A stretch of DNA of 64,000 bases from Rhabdophis nuchalis (Eukaryota; Chordata; Lepidosauria; Squamata; Natricidae). A program made the position numbers and the translations under genes. The notes under the pieces were generated by a model, which was not told the origin of the DNA, searched no databases, and worked only from the letters and a program-made list of their open reading frames with translations. Where the stretch lies: contig CM077644.1 of NCBI GenBank assembly GCA_039707465.1, positions 218,493,462-218,557,461 of the forward strand, in the 5' to 3' direction. Below, piece after piece: positions 9,604 to 21,124 of the stretch (within the stretch, counting starts at the first letter, position 1; each line of letters begins with the position of its first letter).

Positions 9604-11055
9604 CTAGGTGGCCTTTTAAAGGTGCCAAAGGGTACTGGTGATTTTTTGTTGTTGTTGTTTTCTTTCTTTTCAGTTATACAGCTCTCTACAACCTTCCTGG
9701 CTACCCAGATCTAGGAAAGCTTCACCAGAAAAATTCCAACTCTGGTGGAAGTATGGGAAGCCAAGGAGGCTGCAACTTGCCAGGGATCATACAAAGAAAG
9801 CTCACACACAAACACACACCTAGGTTATTTTGCAATAAAGCTAACTTTACGGAACCTGCACCATATCCACAAGATTTTAATCATAATCATCCGTAGCAAT
9901 TTAATCAATCTTCTCTCTCAAAAATGAAAGCAATTTTGTTCCCATCAAATTGATTAAAAAGGGACCAAAACTGTTCAGCACAGCATTATTCTTCATTATG
10001 CATGGCCTGGTCTGACCACTTCTGCGGCCTGCTGATTCAAGTCAGGTACTTTTCCGAGTCCACTAATTGTGATTAAGTGACATAGTCTGCCAATCCAGCC
10101 AAGGAAGAATCAGTCATTGCTAGTGGTCAGAGCTCCAGCTCAAGTAGACCAAAACAGGAAGGCCTGGGGAGGAATGGCCAGGGAAAGTTACTGTTAGCTC
10201 ACCCTTAGCTGCCTAAAGGGTACATCTGGGCCTGTATGAGATGATTGCCCTTGTTCTCATGGTTTTTGAGTGGAAGGTTATCCCTTTTACATTGCATCTG
10301 CTTTAGAAGGTAGCTCCAGCTCCAGCTAGTTGAATCCTTTCTCCAGAATGACCTATCCCAAATGGTCATTCCAGGAGCTGTAAGCAAAAGAAAAACTTCA
10401 TTCTCTTGTACATACCATAAACCAGTCAGATAATTAAGATATTCTGCATCATAGAAGTGAGTATTCAGCATGAGATGTACTTCAAAGGGTTGGAAATGTC
10501 AAGGATGGCAAAGAGGATGCCACACAAACTTTTATAAAGGTTCTTCAAAGATTCTTTCATTTAGTTCTTTCATTTAATGCTTTCAGTCAAGTTCTTAATT
10601 GAGAGCTCTGACTCTGTAGCTAGTACAAGGCAAAGAACTGGAGCCAAGAGCTGCTCTGTAATAAACAGACCAGCCATGATGCTCTGAGTAATAAGGCCAG
10701 TGTGCTTTCTTTTTTCTGTCATACAGATACACGCATAGGCTAGCTAAGGCCAGGATTAATCCATCTTTCCGGCTACTCTGCTGAAGTTTGACCACCCATA
10801 AATCTGGATTTCTGTAAGACTCCATTTTTGTACAACAGTGAATAAGATCGGAAATTAAATATCCAAACCAATGCAACACCAAGAGGTTATGGCACAATAA
10901 TTAATCTGATGTATATACAGCATAAGCAGAGAGACTGAGTAAAAGCAACCAGTGTAGGACAAAATAATTTCACCCTTCTAAAACAGAGGCAGGCAATCTT
11001 TTTGTCCTTTTGTGGAGGACTTTGAACATTGACACAAACCTAGAAATGACTATCA
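9604..11055. other. Unassigned intergenic DNA
   Basis: About 1.4 kb without recognisable genes or repeats. Confidence 0.45.
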
Positions 11056-11057
11056 GT

Positions 11058-11334
11058 CTGTCTGTTTGTCTGTCTGTCTGTCTATCTATCTATGTTTCTT
11101 TCTGTCTCCCTCCTTCTCTATCTCTACCTACCTACCTATCTCTCTAAGTCTCTGTCTGTCTGTCTGTCTGTCTCTGTCTCTCTTTATCTCTATCTCTACT
11201 TACCTACCTACCTACCTCTAAATCTCTGCTCTCTGTCTGTATCTTTATCTCTATTTCTCCCTCTCCCCCTCCCTCCCTCCCTCCCTCCCTCTCTCTCGCT
11301 CTCTTGTCTGTCTATCTGTCTGTCTGTCTATCTA
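11058..11334. repeat. Compound pyrimidine-rich microsatellite
   Basis: Interleaved blocks of (CTGT)n, (CTAT)n, (CTAC)n, (CTCT)n and (CCCT)n, ending in CTGTCTATCTATT. It directly precedes a CR1 3' UTR fragment. Confidence 0.95.
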
Positions 11335-11337
11335 TTG

Positions 11338-11550
11338 GCCTAAGTTAATTACCTAGCCTTCAGTCTGTATCATAAATTGTTTTAATTGGATTTTAAATGA
11401 ATTATGTTTTAACTTGTTAAATTTTAGCACAGGGATATTTATTTAATTTGATTTTAATTATTTATATTTTATATTGTGTGTTTTAACTTCCTGTGCACCG
11501 CCCCGGGTACCTTCAGGGAGAGGGTGCGGTTATATAAATTCGAGAAATAA

Positions 11551-11616
<66 letters not shown>
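11338..11616 (+). mobile_element. CR1/L3-like 3' UTR with (CTAT)n tail
   Basis: It holds the typical 3' UTR words (AATTTTAGCACAGGG), a degenerate terminal hairpin at 11497-11529 (CCGCCCC...GGTGCGG) and the end GAGAAATAAAT, which passes without a gap into sixteen CTAT units (11552-11616). The tetranucleotide therefore grew from the LINE tail. It is 5'-truncated near 11338. Confidence 0.85.
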
Positions 11617-12060
11617 TCCCTGGCTGATGGGGCCTACAGAATGTCTCCTCTGCTGGCACAGGTAGGGCCAATCTCAATCTGTCAAATGGATAGAAACCTC
11701 ACCTCTTTGGAGAGCTTGAGGTCCTTCTGCTCTCCTTATCCTATACCTAAGTCTTACTTTGGTTCATTCTTAAAGAAATGAAAATACAGTCAGGACTTGA
11801 TAGCAAATATGGGTGGCATTATATTGAGGTAACCCTAAGACCACTAAAATAAAGTTGTGGAGGTAGGTTGCTTTTCTCTTTTGGAAAAAAGTCACCTTCT
11901 ACTGAAAAACAGAGCATTAGCTACTGTAAAGCAAACTTCCTTGACATCTACCATGTTCCTATGTAGCTTAGGACCCAAATATAATATATTAACAAAGTAA
12001 TAAATGAAGATACAGAATAAAAAAAGTAAACTTGCACATAAACATGCAACAAAGTAATGT
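11617..12060. other. Unassigned intergenic DNA
   Basis: Nothing recognised. Confidence 0.45.
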
Positions 12061-12061
12061 T

Positions 12062-12170
12062 TTTCAACCTCAGCAATTAGAAGATGTGTGAACTTCACCT
12101 TTCAGAATTCCCAAAGCTGGCTGAGGAATTCCATGAGTTGAACTCCACAGATCTTCAAGATGTTCAGGTT
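12062..12170. mobile_element. Decayed foldback hAT-type relic
   Basis: TTTTCAACCTCAGCAA on the left and TTCAGGTTGAAAAC on the right are inverted, and the middle holds GAATTCC...GCTGGCTGAGGAATTCC..GAGTTGAA, the core of the palindromic elements at 7195, 9418 and 18742. No target duplication survives. Confidence 0.6.
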
Positions 12171-12217
12171 GAAAACTTGACTGTAAAAAACATGATTTCT
12201 GTAATAGAATTGTCAAA

Positions 12218-12585
12218 GTTTATTTATTTATTATTTAAATTTCTATACCGCCCTTCTCCCTTCCGGGACTCAGGGCAGTGTACAGGCAGTAGTAAAAACA
12301 CGAATAAAAACATAGAAACCCTTTAAAAATACATTAAATAATGGAGCCTGTCTTAAACCTAGTTAAAATCCCTACTAAAAACCATATAAAACTATAACAT
12401 TTAAAACTATGCCAGTTTAGAAACTATGCCAGGCCGGCCGCACGGAATAAATAAGTCTTCAAAGCCCGACGGAAAAGGCGCAGGTCCGTGATTGTCCGTA
12501 GGTCAGGGGGTAGGTCATTCCAGAAGGCGGGGGCTGCCACAGAGAAGGCTCTCCCCCTAGGGGTCGCCAGCTGACATTGCCTGGC
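12218..12585 (-). mobile_element. CR1/L3-like LINE 3' end
   Basis: Minus strand: short end of ORF2 (LWNDLPPDLRTI-like part near 12520-12480), 3' UTR and terminal hairpin at 12248-12278 (CTGCCCT...AGGGCGG, loop GGAA), tail at 12218-12235. It is 5'-truncated. Confidence 0.82.
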
Positions 12586-12667
12586 AATGTTCTACCTGCT
12601 CCAATTGTCTCAGCTACAAATTTTCACAGTTTCAGTCACAATTGACTTCTGTGGATCTTATTTCATA

Positions 12668-12807
12668 CTTAAGTGGTCAGTAGAGGGGGACGTGCATAAA
12701 TGCACTAACGTGCCTATCGTCCCTGTCATTGTATTTTTATTCTTATTCTTGTTCTTCTTTTCGTTTGACAAATGCCAATAAATAAAATAAAAATAAATAA
12801 AAACCCT
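12668..12807 (+). mobile_element. Unclassified LINE 3' end
   Basis: The words GAGGGGGACGTGCATAA and GCACTAACGTGCCTATCGTCCCTGTC match the 3' ends of the copies at 36365-36964 and 50215-50386, followed by an AATAAA-type tail. Only about 140 bp remain. Confidence 0.6.
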
Positions 12808-12835
12808 GCATGTTGATCTGAAACCTTGAAAATAA

Positions 12836-12969
12836 AGATGTCTGGGCAATGTCCTGTCCCCATGTATCTGTATTTTCTTCCTTTGTTCATGTTTATGTTC
12901 ATAGCTAGACTTCTTATCTTGTACATGTCTGACAAACAAACAAACAAACAAAATAAATAAATAAATAAA
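12836..12969 (+). mobile_element. Retroelement tail with (AAAC)n(AAAT)n end
   Basis: CTTGTACATGTCTGACAAACAAACAAAC... resembles the end CTTGTTGACAAATC(TAAA)n of the LINE at 36365-36964. The (AAAT)n end is where the Helitron-like element inserted. Confidence 0.45.
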
Positions 12970-13569
12970 TCTATATAAATAAAAATGTAACAAAAGTTTG
13001 TTCAAAACCGCTAATCTCCGAAAGTACTGCACCAATCGCTTCCAAATTTTCACACAACGTTCCTTACAAGTATGGCACCAATGATGTATATAGATTGTAT
13101 AGATGTCACACTGTGCCAGGTACATGCAATGGAAATGTAAAAAATTGTAAAAAAAGGTAGGTAGATGGATATAGAGAGAGCAGTGGGACACAGGTATTAT
13201 GTCATCCTTTATGACATAAAATACTCTGTCCATAAGATTCAAGGAGAAATACGGTAGGTAGGTAGGTAGGTAGGTAGGTAGGTAGACAGGTAGGCAGGCA
13301 GGCAGCTATAGGGATAGAGAGAGAGAGGGAGAAATACAGTAGGTAGGTAGGTAGGTAGGTAGGTAGGTAGGTAGGTAGGTAGGTAGGTAGGTAGAGGGAT
13401 AGAGAGGGGGAGAAATACGGTAGGTAGGTAGGTGGATAGAGAGGAGAGGGAGAATACAGTAGATAGATAGGTTGGGGGTTATACGATGGTTGTGTGTTAG
13501 TGTTTGTGTGTGCAGGTGTAGATCTACACACAAACTGGGCCACAGCAATGCATGGCCGGGAACCGCTAG
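12970..13569 (+). mobile_element. Helitron-like non-autonomous element with (TAGG)n core
   Basis: The left end is TCTATATAAATAAAAATG and the right end is GGCCGGGAACCGCTAG, preceded by a short GGCC...GGCC stem (about 13539-13556). TC at the 5' end, CTAG at the 3' end, and A/T flanks with no target duplication fit a Helitron. Inside is the AACCGCTAATCTCCGAAAGTACTGCACC motif region and three blocks of (TAGG)n at 13253-13300, 13339-13393 and 13420-13432. No Rep/helicase frame. Classification rests on ends only. Confidence 0.5.
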
Positions 13570-13924
13570 TAAATAAATAAATAAATAAATGACACCAATG
13601 TAAGGTCAGGAGAACATCTTTGTCAATGTATTCTACCACCAATGTAAGTTACTATGGAAATGACCTTGTTTCCAAACACAGCAATTTGCCTGATGGGGAC
13701 TGTTATAAAAGGAATGCCTGGAAAAAATAGCACATTTTAGATTAGTTGTGGTCATTTTGTCTTGGTTTAGCACTGCATGCTCTTTAAGCAATTGATTGAC
13801 CACACCACAGGTAAAATCACAAGGAGAGGTGGCCACATTTCTTGGCCATTGTTTACATTTCTTGTGATTGTTTTACAGAGGAAGCAGATGGCTTCCACTT
13901 TCATCTATCAATATCAAATCTTCA
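13570..13924. other. Unassigned sequence before a CR1 fragment
   Basis: A short (AAAT)n tract lies at 13571-13590. The remainder is not recognised; the open frame that runs across the junction at about 13925 is a fusion with CR1 by chance. Confidence 0.45.
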
Positions 13925-15118
13925 AACGTCGAGGCCCCTCACATGTGGGGTGCCCCAGGGGTCGGTCCTCTTGCCACTCCTGTTCAACACCTATATGAAG
14001 CCGCTGGGTGAGATCATCCGTGGTTTTGGGGTAGAGTACCATCAGTACGCTGATGATACTCAGCTGTACATATCTACCCCTAACCACCCCAACGATGCCG
14101 TTAAAATGATGTCCCGATGTCTGGAGGCCGTGCGGGTCTGGATGGGGAGTAACAAACTTCGACTCAACCCGTCCAAGACTGAGAGGCTGTGATTTCCGAT
14201 GTCCCAGTACAGCCGGTTGACTCCATCACTGGCCATCAGGGGTGAGTCATTAGCCCCCGTGGAAAGGGCTCGCAACTTAGGCGTCCTCCTGGACTCTCCG
14301 CTATCTATGGATGACCATGTGACGGCCGTGGCCAGGGGGGCTTTTTACCAGGTTCATCTGGTACGCCAGTTGCGTCCCTTTCTTGACCGGGACGCCTCCA
14401 CACTGTCACTCAAGCACTCGTTACATCCCGCCTAGACTACTGCAATGCTCTCTACATGGGGCTCCCCTTGAGGTGCACCCGGAGGCTCCAGTTGGTACAG
14501 AATACGGCTGCGCGGGGGATTTTGGGAGCCTCACGGCATTCCAATGTAACACCTCTCCTGCGCGAGCTGCACTGGCTACCGGTGGCTTTCCGGGTGCGCT
14601 TCAAGGTGTTGGTAACCATCTTTAAAACGCTCCATGGCATGGGGCCTAGCTATTTGCAGGACCGCCTCCTACCACACACCTCCCTTCGGCCGATCCGCTC
14701 CCACAGGGAGGGCCTTCTCAGGGTGCCGCCTACCGGGCAATGCCGTCTGGCGGCCCCCAGGGGAAGGCCCTTCTCTGTGGCAGGCCCAGCCCTCTGGAAC
14801 GACCTACCCCCGAACTTCGCACCACCTCGGACCTTCGCCTCTTCCGCCGATTACCCACTTTTTTCATCTAGCTGGCCTAGCTTAGATCCTGAGGTAATTT
14901 CCTACAGACTTAGTTAGTGATTTTAATTTTTATTGGTTTTAATTATATTTTTAAGCACGGGTTATATTTAATTTAATTCATATTTTAGCGTTGTGTCTGT
15001 ATTTATTCAGTTTGTATGTTTGTACTATTTTAAACTTTCCTGTGCACTGCCCTGAGTCCCATTGGGGAGATAGGAGTGGCTTAGAAATGGAATAAAATCA
15101 AATTAAAATCAAATCAAA
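13925..15118 (+). pseudogene. CR1/L3-like LINE, RT palm-to-3' end, broken
   Basis: The copy begins in the RT palm at [20 protein letters not shown], contains the catalytic YADD motif ([14 protein letters not shown], about 14040-14075), the thumb and the LQLVQNTAARGILGASR region, and reaches the 3' UTR and a hairpin near 15047-15080. The frame is broken by a stop at 14190 (TGA where the other copies have Trp), and by frame changes around 14395-14456 and 14820-14880. As a family, ORF2 nicks DNA and reverse transcribes its RNA in the nucleus; this copy cannot. Confidence 0.88.
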
Positions 15119-15426
15119 ATAGCCTGATATTATATGCATCTAAAAATCAGAGGCAAAATAATTTTGGTCATAGAGTTACCAAGAGTGTTATAATCCCGCA
15201 GTTGGTATTTCACCTAGCTCTCCCAGTAGAGCAGGGTGAATTAGGTCACCAACACTGGCAACATATAAATAGGAAGCTTTTCACACTAGCAAATTTTCTG
15301 TTTACTATTACCTGCCTAATGCACTGCACAGCTTTTTCTTAGCTCAGTTTTTGAGGAACAGTAATAATACCATTTTTTGTAGAGGAAACCTGCCCCTGTG
15401 ACTCGGAGGATCCTGAAACTTTAGCC
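15119..15426. other. Unassigned intergenic DNA
   Basis: Nothing recognised. The last 8 bases (CTTTAGCC) are the left target duplicate of the following element. Confidence 0.45.
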
Positions 15427-15763
15427 CAGGGGTGTCAAACTCAAGGCCCGCAGGCCAAATCCAGCCTGCAGGGTGCTTAGATCTGGCCTGCGGGATTGCA
15501 CTGGAAACAGTGAAGGACCAACCCGGAGGCCCTCTTCCATTGAAAATGGAGCTTGGGAGGCTGCTACAGCCTTCTGCAACCCTCTGCCAGTGAAAATGGC
15601 CCTCCCAAGCTCTATTTTCACTGGCAGAGGGTTGGGCCACCACAGGCACCCTAACACAAGGGATGTCGAGCTGGCTATGCCCACCCTGACCACGCCCATC
15701 CAACTCCCAAGGTCAAACACAACCGTGATGCAGTCCTCAATGAAATCGAGTTTGACATCCCTC
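15427..15763. mobile_element. hAT-type non-autonomous element (CAGGGGTGTCAAAC family)
   Basis: 337 bp with ends CAGGGGTGTCAAACTC and GAGTTTGACATCCCTC. Target duplication CTTTAGCC (15419-15426) versus CTCTAGCC (15764-15771), 7 of 8. GC-rich interior, no transposase. Relatives lie at 24512, 26215 and 35863. Confidence 0.9.
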
Positions 15764-17148
15764 CTCTAGCCCATAGATGTCTTAGATGGACTTTCTATAG
15801 CACCAAGTGCCCTTTCATTATGACTCCACTAACTAATATTAATCTTACTAGTTCTGAGATAACTTCATTAGCTTCTTAGTATTGGACAGCAACCTTAAGA
15901 GCTTTCAAAGAAGTGTAAAATTTATTTCAGCTGCCATCACTTTAGACAGGAAAGTACCCCTTTAACTTTTAGGATGCCACTAATATACAATTATTTTTGA
16001 TGTATTGTATATTATGTATTCGTTTTTTATTATATTTCATCATTTATGTTATATTTCATATACCAAGATTTATATACATATACACATTACAGACTTGCTT
16101 AGACGCAAGGTTTTTTAGTTTTTTATTCACAAACTAGTAGACCTGCTAATTAGTTTTACTATTTATATTTCTTAGTATTTTGTTATATAAAGTAGAAAAA
16201 TAAACAAATAGATAAATAAACAAATAACCTATCCAATTTTAATAGTGTGATTTTATGTTGATTTCAGTTTTGCGAATTGATAAATGTGAAAATGATGGCA
16301 GTTGTCTCTAAAAGTTTTCCCACTTTCATGTCTCCAGTTTTCTCACAACTGAGAATTTGCCTAGCTCAGGATGTTGGTATCAGATGCTTGTATATGTGTT
16401 ACCTACATCTCTTCTAGAGAGAGTTATACGATCAGTAAATCTAGTCAGAAATTCACAGAACAGAAACAGTGTATTACAAATCAACCATAGTGGTGTGGTT
16501 GTAATTTTGATGTAATATTAATTTTGAAATACTGCCAAACCCTTTTCCAGGAAGTGTTAAAGAGATTTTTCACATCTGTTTCCTAGGTGGGCATTTAATT
16601 TAGATGGAGGTTCAGGAAAAATGATGAATGCATTATGGTACAGGAAGGATGTGGGAATGCTTTCATAAAACTGCGAGTGATGTGGGAGGACAGAAATATT
16701 CTCAGTTTATCGTTATACTAAATAGAGTTCCAATGAAACAACTATCAAGTCACATCTGCATCAGTTTAATTAATCTGAGACACTGACTGATTCATCATAC
16801 TTATTATGGCTGATGATCTTTTATTTGGATTGTTTTTAAAAGAGGAGGATATGTGTATTAATGTTATTCATCATGGTAGCTATATAGCAGTTTAGCAGAT
16901 AGTGATCCCATAACTGAATATTAAGATTAAAGAATGAGAATGTGTCCATCCTTTCATGCCACATTCTTGGAAAGACTTAGAAGCATCTGCCAGTTTTCTG
17001 TCAATCCTAATTTAAGGGATTCTCAGAATAATTCAGTAAGGGTAGCTTTTAAAAATACTGACAGATGTAGAAATCTAGTAACAATTAATTGGATTGTTAA
17101 AAAAATAAGTTTCGGTCAGCAAGGAGATCTTGCAGAATTCTCTACATA
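15764..17148. other. Unassigned intergenic DNA
   Basis: About 1.4 kb of AT-rich sequence without recognisable gene or repeat. Confidence 0.45.
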
Positions 17149-17645
17149 GGTAAAGGTAAAGGTTCCCATCGCACATATGTGATAGTTGTTCCTGATTCTA
17201 GGGGGTGGTGCTCATCTCTATTTCAAAGCCAAAGAGCCAGCGCTGTCCGAAGACAGCTCCGGGGTCATATGGCTGACACGACTAAACTCCGAAGGTACAC
17301 GGAACGCTGTTACCTTCCCAACAGAGGTGGGTTGCTCCTGGTTTGGCCCAGATTGGGTGAACAAGAAGTAGCAATGGCAGGAGTCTCTGCCAACCCGCTT
17401 CTGCATGCATGAGCAAACCGATAGTAAAAAAAATTGGAAACCCACCACCGCTTCCCACCAAAGCTGGTCCCTATTTTTCTACTTGCATTTTTACCTGCAC
17501 TTTCAAACTGCTAAAGTTTGAAAGCAGAAGCTGATACAAGTAACAGGAGCTCCCTCTGTTATGCGGCACTAGGGATTTGAACCGCTGAACTACCGACCTT
17601 CTGATTGACAAGCTCAGCATCTTAGCCACTGAGCCACCACATCCT
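17149..17645 (-). mobile_element. ACA/Sauria-type SINE with nested hAT element
   Basis: On the minus strand the tRNA-like head lies at 17645-17560 (GTGGCTCAGTGGCTAAGA and GGTTCAAATCCCTAG-like boxes A and B); the tail at 17149-17180 reads GAACCTTTACCTTTACC, the BovB-related 3' end. The body matches the copies at 20096, 52458 and 63608. A hAT element at 17322-17450 splits it. Confidence 0.9.
17322..17450. mobile_element. hAT-type element nested in a Sauria SINE
   Basis: 129 bp, ends CAGAGGTGGGTTGC and GAAACCCACCACCG. Target duplication CTTCCCAA (17314-17321) versus CTTCCCAC (17451-17458); the latter is the normal SINE sequence. Same family as 48992-49133. Confidence 0.88.
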
Positions 17646-18056
17646 TTCTCTATATAAGAAGCTGTCAAAAACCCAGCTTTTTTTCATTGTGATAAGAATA
17701 ATGCTTCATCCAACTTTGATCAATCTTGAAATGACATTTCACTATGTAAAACAATGTCAACAAAACTGCTTTGGCATTTCAAAAAAAAATATTATCCATT
17801 GCCAAGACAACATACCATACAGGTGGATGGATCAGAGTATCTTAGATCCACATGTTCTTCCTAAGTACATTCAGAGCCCTTTCCAGATTTATCTTTCTTT
17901 TTTAAATCCACATACTTTAGGCATAATTTGTATGTGTTTTGGTACATTAAAAAACTTGTTTTGCAAAATACGGAGAAATAAAAAAATAATGGAAGGATAT
18001 CTGCATTCTGATTTGTGTATGGTACAAATCAAATACATTTTTATTTGTATAAAAAC
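17646..18056. other. Unassigned intergenic DNA
   Basis: The open frame across 17689-18108 has no recognisable domain and runs into a transposable element, so it is not called a gene. Confidence 0.45.
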
Positions 18057-18472
18057 TAAAGGGTGGGCTGCTGGGGGTTCTCAGGGGTTCAGGAGAACCT
18101 CTAGCTAAGATTTTGTGCAGTTTGGATAACTCCCAAATCCCACTCCTCACTGGTCCAACCCACCCCACCCCTCCCAGGAATCCCCTCGTGGCCCGTTTTG
18201 GATGCAGGTAAGTGCAGGGCACACACGGAGACTCAGGGAGGGCAAAAAACAGGCCTACCAGAAGTTTCTGGCCTTCAGAGGGTCCCTGAAGCCATTTTCA
18301 TCCTCCCAGAGGCTCGAGAAAAGCCTCCAGAGCCCAGGGAAGGCAAAATTGACCCCTCCCCGCCCTGGTGCAGGAGGCCAACTAGGCCACACCCACCATG
18401 GCCACACCAAGCCAGCAACCAGGTGGAGAACCCCTTGCTAAAATTTTTGAAGCCCATCCCTGAATAAAACCC
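18057..18472. mobile_element. hAT-like non-autonomous element, GC-rich interior
   Basis: Ends AAAGGGTGGGCTGC and GAAGCCCATCCCTG are inverted. Flanks ATAAAAAC and AATAAAAC are similar but offset by one base, so the target duplication is only probable. The interior shares GTAAGTGCAGG and CCACACCCACCATGGCCACACC words with the element at 59014. Confidence 0.62.
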
Positions 18473-18741
18473 CACTATATTCTACTCTCCAATATGAAGG
18501 CTTAGCACCACAGTTGGAAGATACATGGCCTGAACAGAAGTCTGTATTCTATGCTCCCCTCTTTTAGCTAATTAAATCAAAATACCCTGTCAGCAGAGTT
18601 GTAAAACTGATTAAACAGTTTTATGGGAAATGCAGACTGTATTCTTTCTCATTGACATTTGGGAATTATAGACACTTTATGTTACAGGTGTTTGTAAAGC
18701 TTCTGCTTGCGTCTTTTTTATAAAGATGAAAGGCTGTAAAC

Positions 18742-18852
18742 CAGAGGTTCCAAAACTTGGCAACTTTAAGACTTGTGGACTTCAATGCTGGCTGGAGAAT
18801 TCTGGGAGTTGAAGTCCACAAGTCTTAAAGTTGTCAAGTTTGGGAACCTCTG
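18742..18852. mobile_element. Asymmetric foldback hAT-type element
   Basis: Arms of 44 bp with two mismatches surround a 23-bp unpaired centre TGCTGGCTGGAGAATTCTGG..., which is the inner part of only one arm of the palindromic relatives. Perfect 8-bp target duplication CTGTAAAC (18734-18741 and 18853-18860). Confidence 0.92.
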
Positions 18853-20095
18853 CTGTAAACTGATAGAGGTTACCATCTAACTCAGACTTAATTTTTTATA
18901 AGGTCACTGAAAGCATAATACTTAGGCTTATTTGCAGCCCTGTAGTGTCCTGCATAAAATGAATTTATGTCAAGGTGACTTTGTTACATTGGAGTTGGGT
19001 GGCTAATAAAGGTAAATAAATAAATATCGAGAATTGTGCAATGTGTCTTATTTCTAGTTTCCCTCCTCTTTTTTTCAATAATTGTAAAAATTGCTGTTTA
19101 AACATTTGAAAAGTTGTTAGGAGATAATATAGATTTATTTTTACATCTGTTAAAAATTCAGAGAGCAAAAAGGGGTCAAAAGCTATGCTAATTCTCATTT
19201 AATCCTTTGATATTATGCAGTGTTCTTTCCCTCTTGAGCAAAGTTTTTTCCAGTTTTTTCTTTTCTTTGTCATAATATAGAAATGTTGGAGGGAATATAT
19301 CAGCTGAGAGTAGAAACCAAATAATTGACATTGCCTCAGAATACTTTATCATTTTTAAAAAAGAAAATTTCTAGGATCATGGAAATAAATATTAAAATTA
19401 TTTATGCTTCATTTAGGTATACCTTTCAACATTTTTGGAAATGGAATTTACAATGATATAACTTCTCAGCAATAACAGTCCCTATGGAGTTAAAAAAAAT
19501 AAATTTGCATAATCTCCTGAGACTTTGATTATTCATTCTACCCAACGCCTAAGTGTTTTATATCTAAAAAGATAATTCAAAATAGTATCCAAATAAAAAT
19601 ATGTTACAAAGAGTCCATCCTTGTAATAGTCAGAAAACATGATTGTAAATTATATTTCTTGGTCTTTTTTTTATGAGAATTGTTTGGTGGAATTCAGAAG
19701 TAATTAAATTTGACAGGTGTTACTGGCTGGTGTATAGAAATTGAAATTCATAACTTAATGATTTTTGCAAACTCTTTTCCTCATAAGTTCGTAAGAGCAC
19801 TAAGTAGTCAGTGCCAAACAGGATCATCTGCAGCACTCTATAAAATATTAAAATCCTGCATATATGATGCAAGCAAAATTTTGTGCTAAGCAAACTGAAT
19901 CCTATTACGAATACATGTCTGAATGTATGTGTTTGAATAGATATATCTATATCAAATATAATGTTTCGTTTAATCTGATTTGCTTTGGTTTCACTACTTG
20001 AAGGGGAAAGAAAAAGATTAGATTTCTGAATCTAATTCAATGGTCCTGTTGGTTTCTAAAGTTTTAAGAGATAGTGTTCATGGTTTTTCAAGCAT
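18853..20095. other. Unassigned intergenic DNA
   Basis: About 1.2 kb of strongly AT-rich sequence; nothing recognised. Confidence 0.45.
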
Positions 20096-20449
20096 AAAGG
20101 TAAAGATTCCCCTCGCACATATGTGCTAGTCATTCCTGACTCTAGGGGGCGATGCTCATCTCCATGTCAAAGCCGAAGAGCCAGCACTGTTCGAAGACAG
20201 CTCCGTGGTCATGTGGCTGGCATGACTAAACGCAAAGGCGCACAGAACACTGTTACCTTCCCACCAGAGGTGGTCTCTATTTTTCTACTTGCATTTTAAC
20301 ATGCTTTCAAACTGCTAGGTTGGCAGAAGTTAGGACAAGTAACAGGATCTCACTCCGTTATGAGGTGCTAGGGATTCGAACGGCCAAACTGCTGACCTTT
20401 CTGATCGACAAGCTCAGTGTCTTAGCCACTGAGTCACTGCATCCCTCTT
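20096..20449 (-). mobile_element. ACA/Sauria-type SINE, full length
   Basis: Minus strand: tRNA-like head with boxes near 20447-20370 (CAGTGACTCAGTGGCTAAGAC; GTTCGAATCCCTAG), body CTTCGAACAGTGCTGGCTC, and tail GGGGAATCTTTACC at 20096-20115. It represents the uninterrupted form of the SINE in this window. Confidence 0.92.
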
Positions 20450-21012
20450 TTCAAGTATATTAAACCTAAAAAGACCAGAAACCTGTGGGGATTCATTTCC
20501 AGAATTGAAAGCTGAAGTTCTGTTTTATTAGATGTACAATGCTGCACTTCTCCTTCATGGGCTGGTGCCCCAAATTATACTCTGGTAATAAGTTTATAAT
20601 CTTCTGTAACACTTATCATAAATGTTTGTGATACATGACTTGGAAACTGTTCTCAATTTTGTTCTGTTCATTACTTGCTTCCAACAGTACACAAGACAGT
20701 AGACAATATCTTGGAGCTGGCAGAACAAAGATTCCTAGCACGATAGAAAGCAAAACAGCTGAATTGCTATTGTACTTGTTCTTAAACAAATATTTGGGTG
20801 TTGGTGTTTGTTTCTCTACTCTCTATTAGATCATTGGCAAACTTAGCTATGTATCAGATCCTAAATATGCTTCCTGAGGGAAAAAGGGTTTTGGTGTTTC
20901 TGATCTCCACATTATTACTAGTTACATGTTTTCAAACCTCCTTATTTTATAAAAATTTGTCCCACTAAAGGTGTACATTTGACCTTTATTGATTGTAGGC
21001 ACAGGATCATCC
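20450..21012. other. Unassigned intergenic DNA
   Basis: Nothing recognised. Confidence 0.45.
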
Positions 21013-21070
21013 CAGGGGTGGGTTTCTGCTGGCATTACTATTGGCTCGGTGTGCAAAAATCTTTGAGAGG
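21013..21070. mobile_element. hAT-type terminal fragment
   Basis: CAGGGGTGGGTTTCTGCTGGC followed by TTGGCTCGGTGTGC matches the left end of the elements at 42657 and 59455. No right end was found before the next element begins at 21125. Confidence 0.5.
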
Positions 21071-21124
21071 AGGCAAGGCTAGTATTTTTCCAGCAAATCT
21101 TGCATCCCGCAAGATCTCCTAGAT

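Noticed and set aside
13253..13432. A CRISPR array from the (TAGG)n blocks
   Set aside because: Simple tandem tetranucleotides with no spacers in eukaryotic DNA.
17689..18108. A 139-codon plus-strand frame
   Set aside because: No domain, AT-rich, and it runs into a hAT element at 18057.
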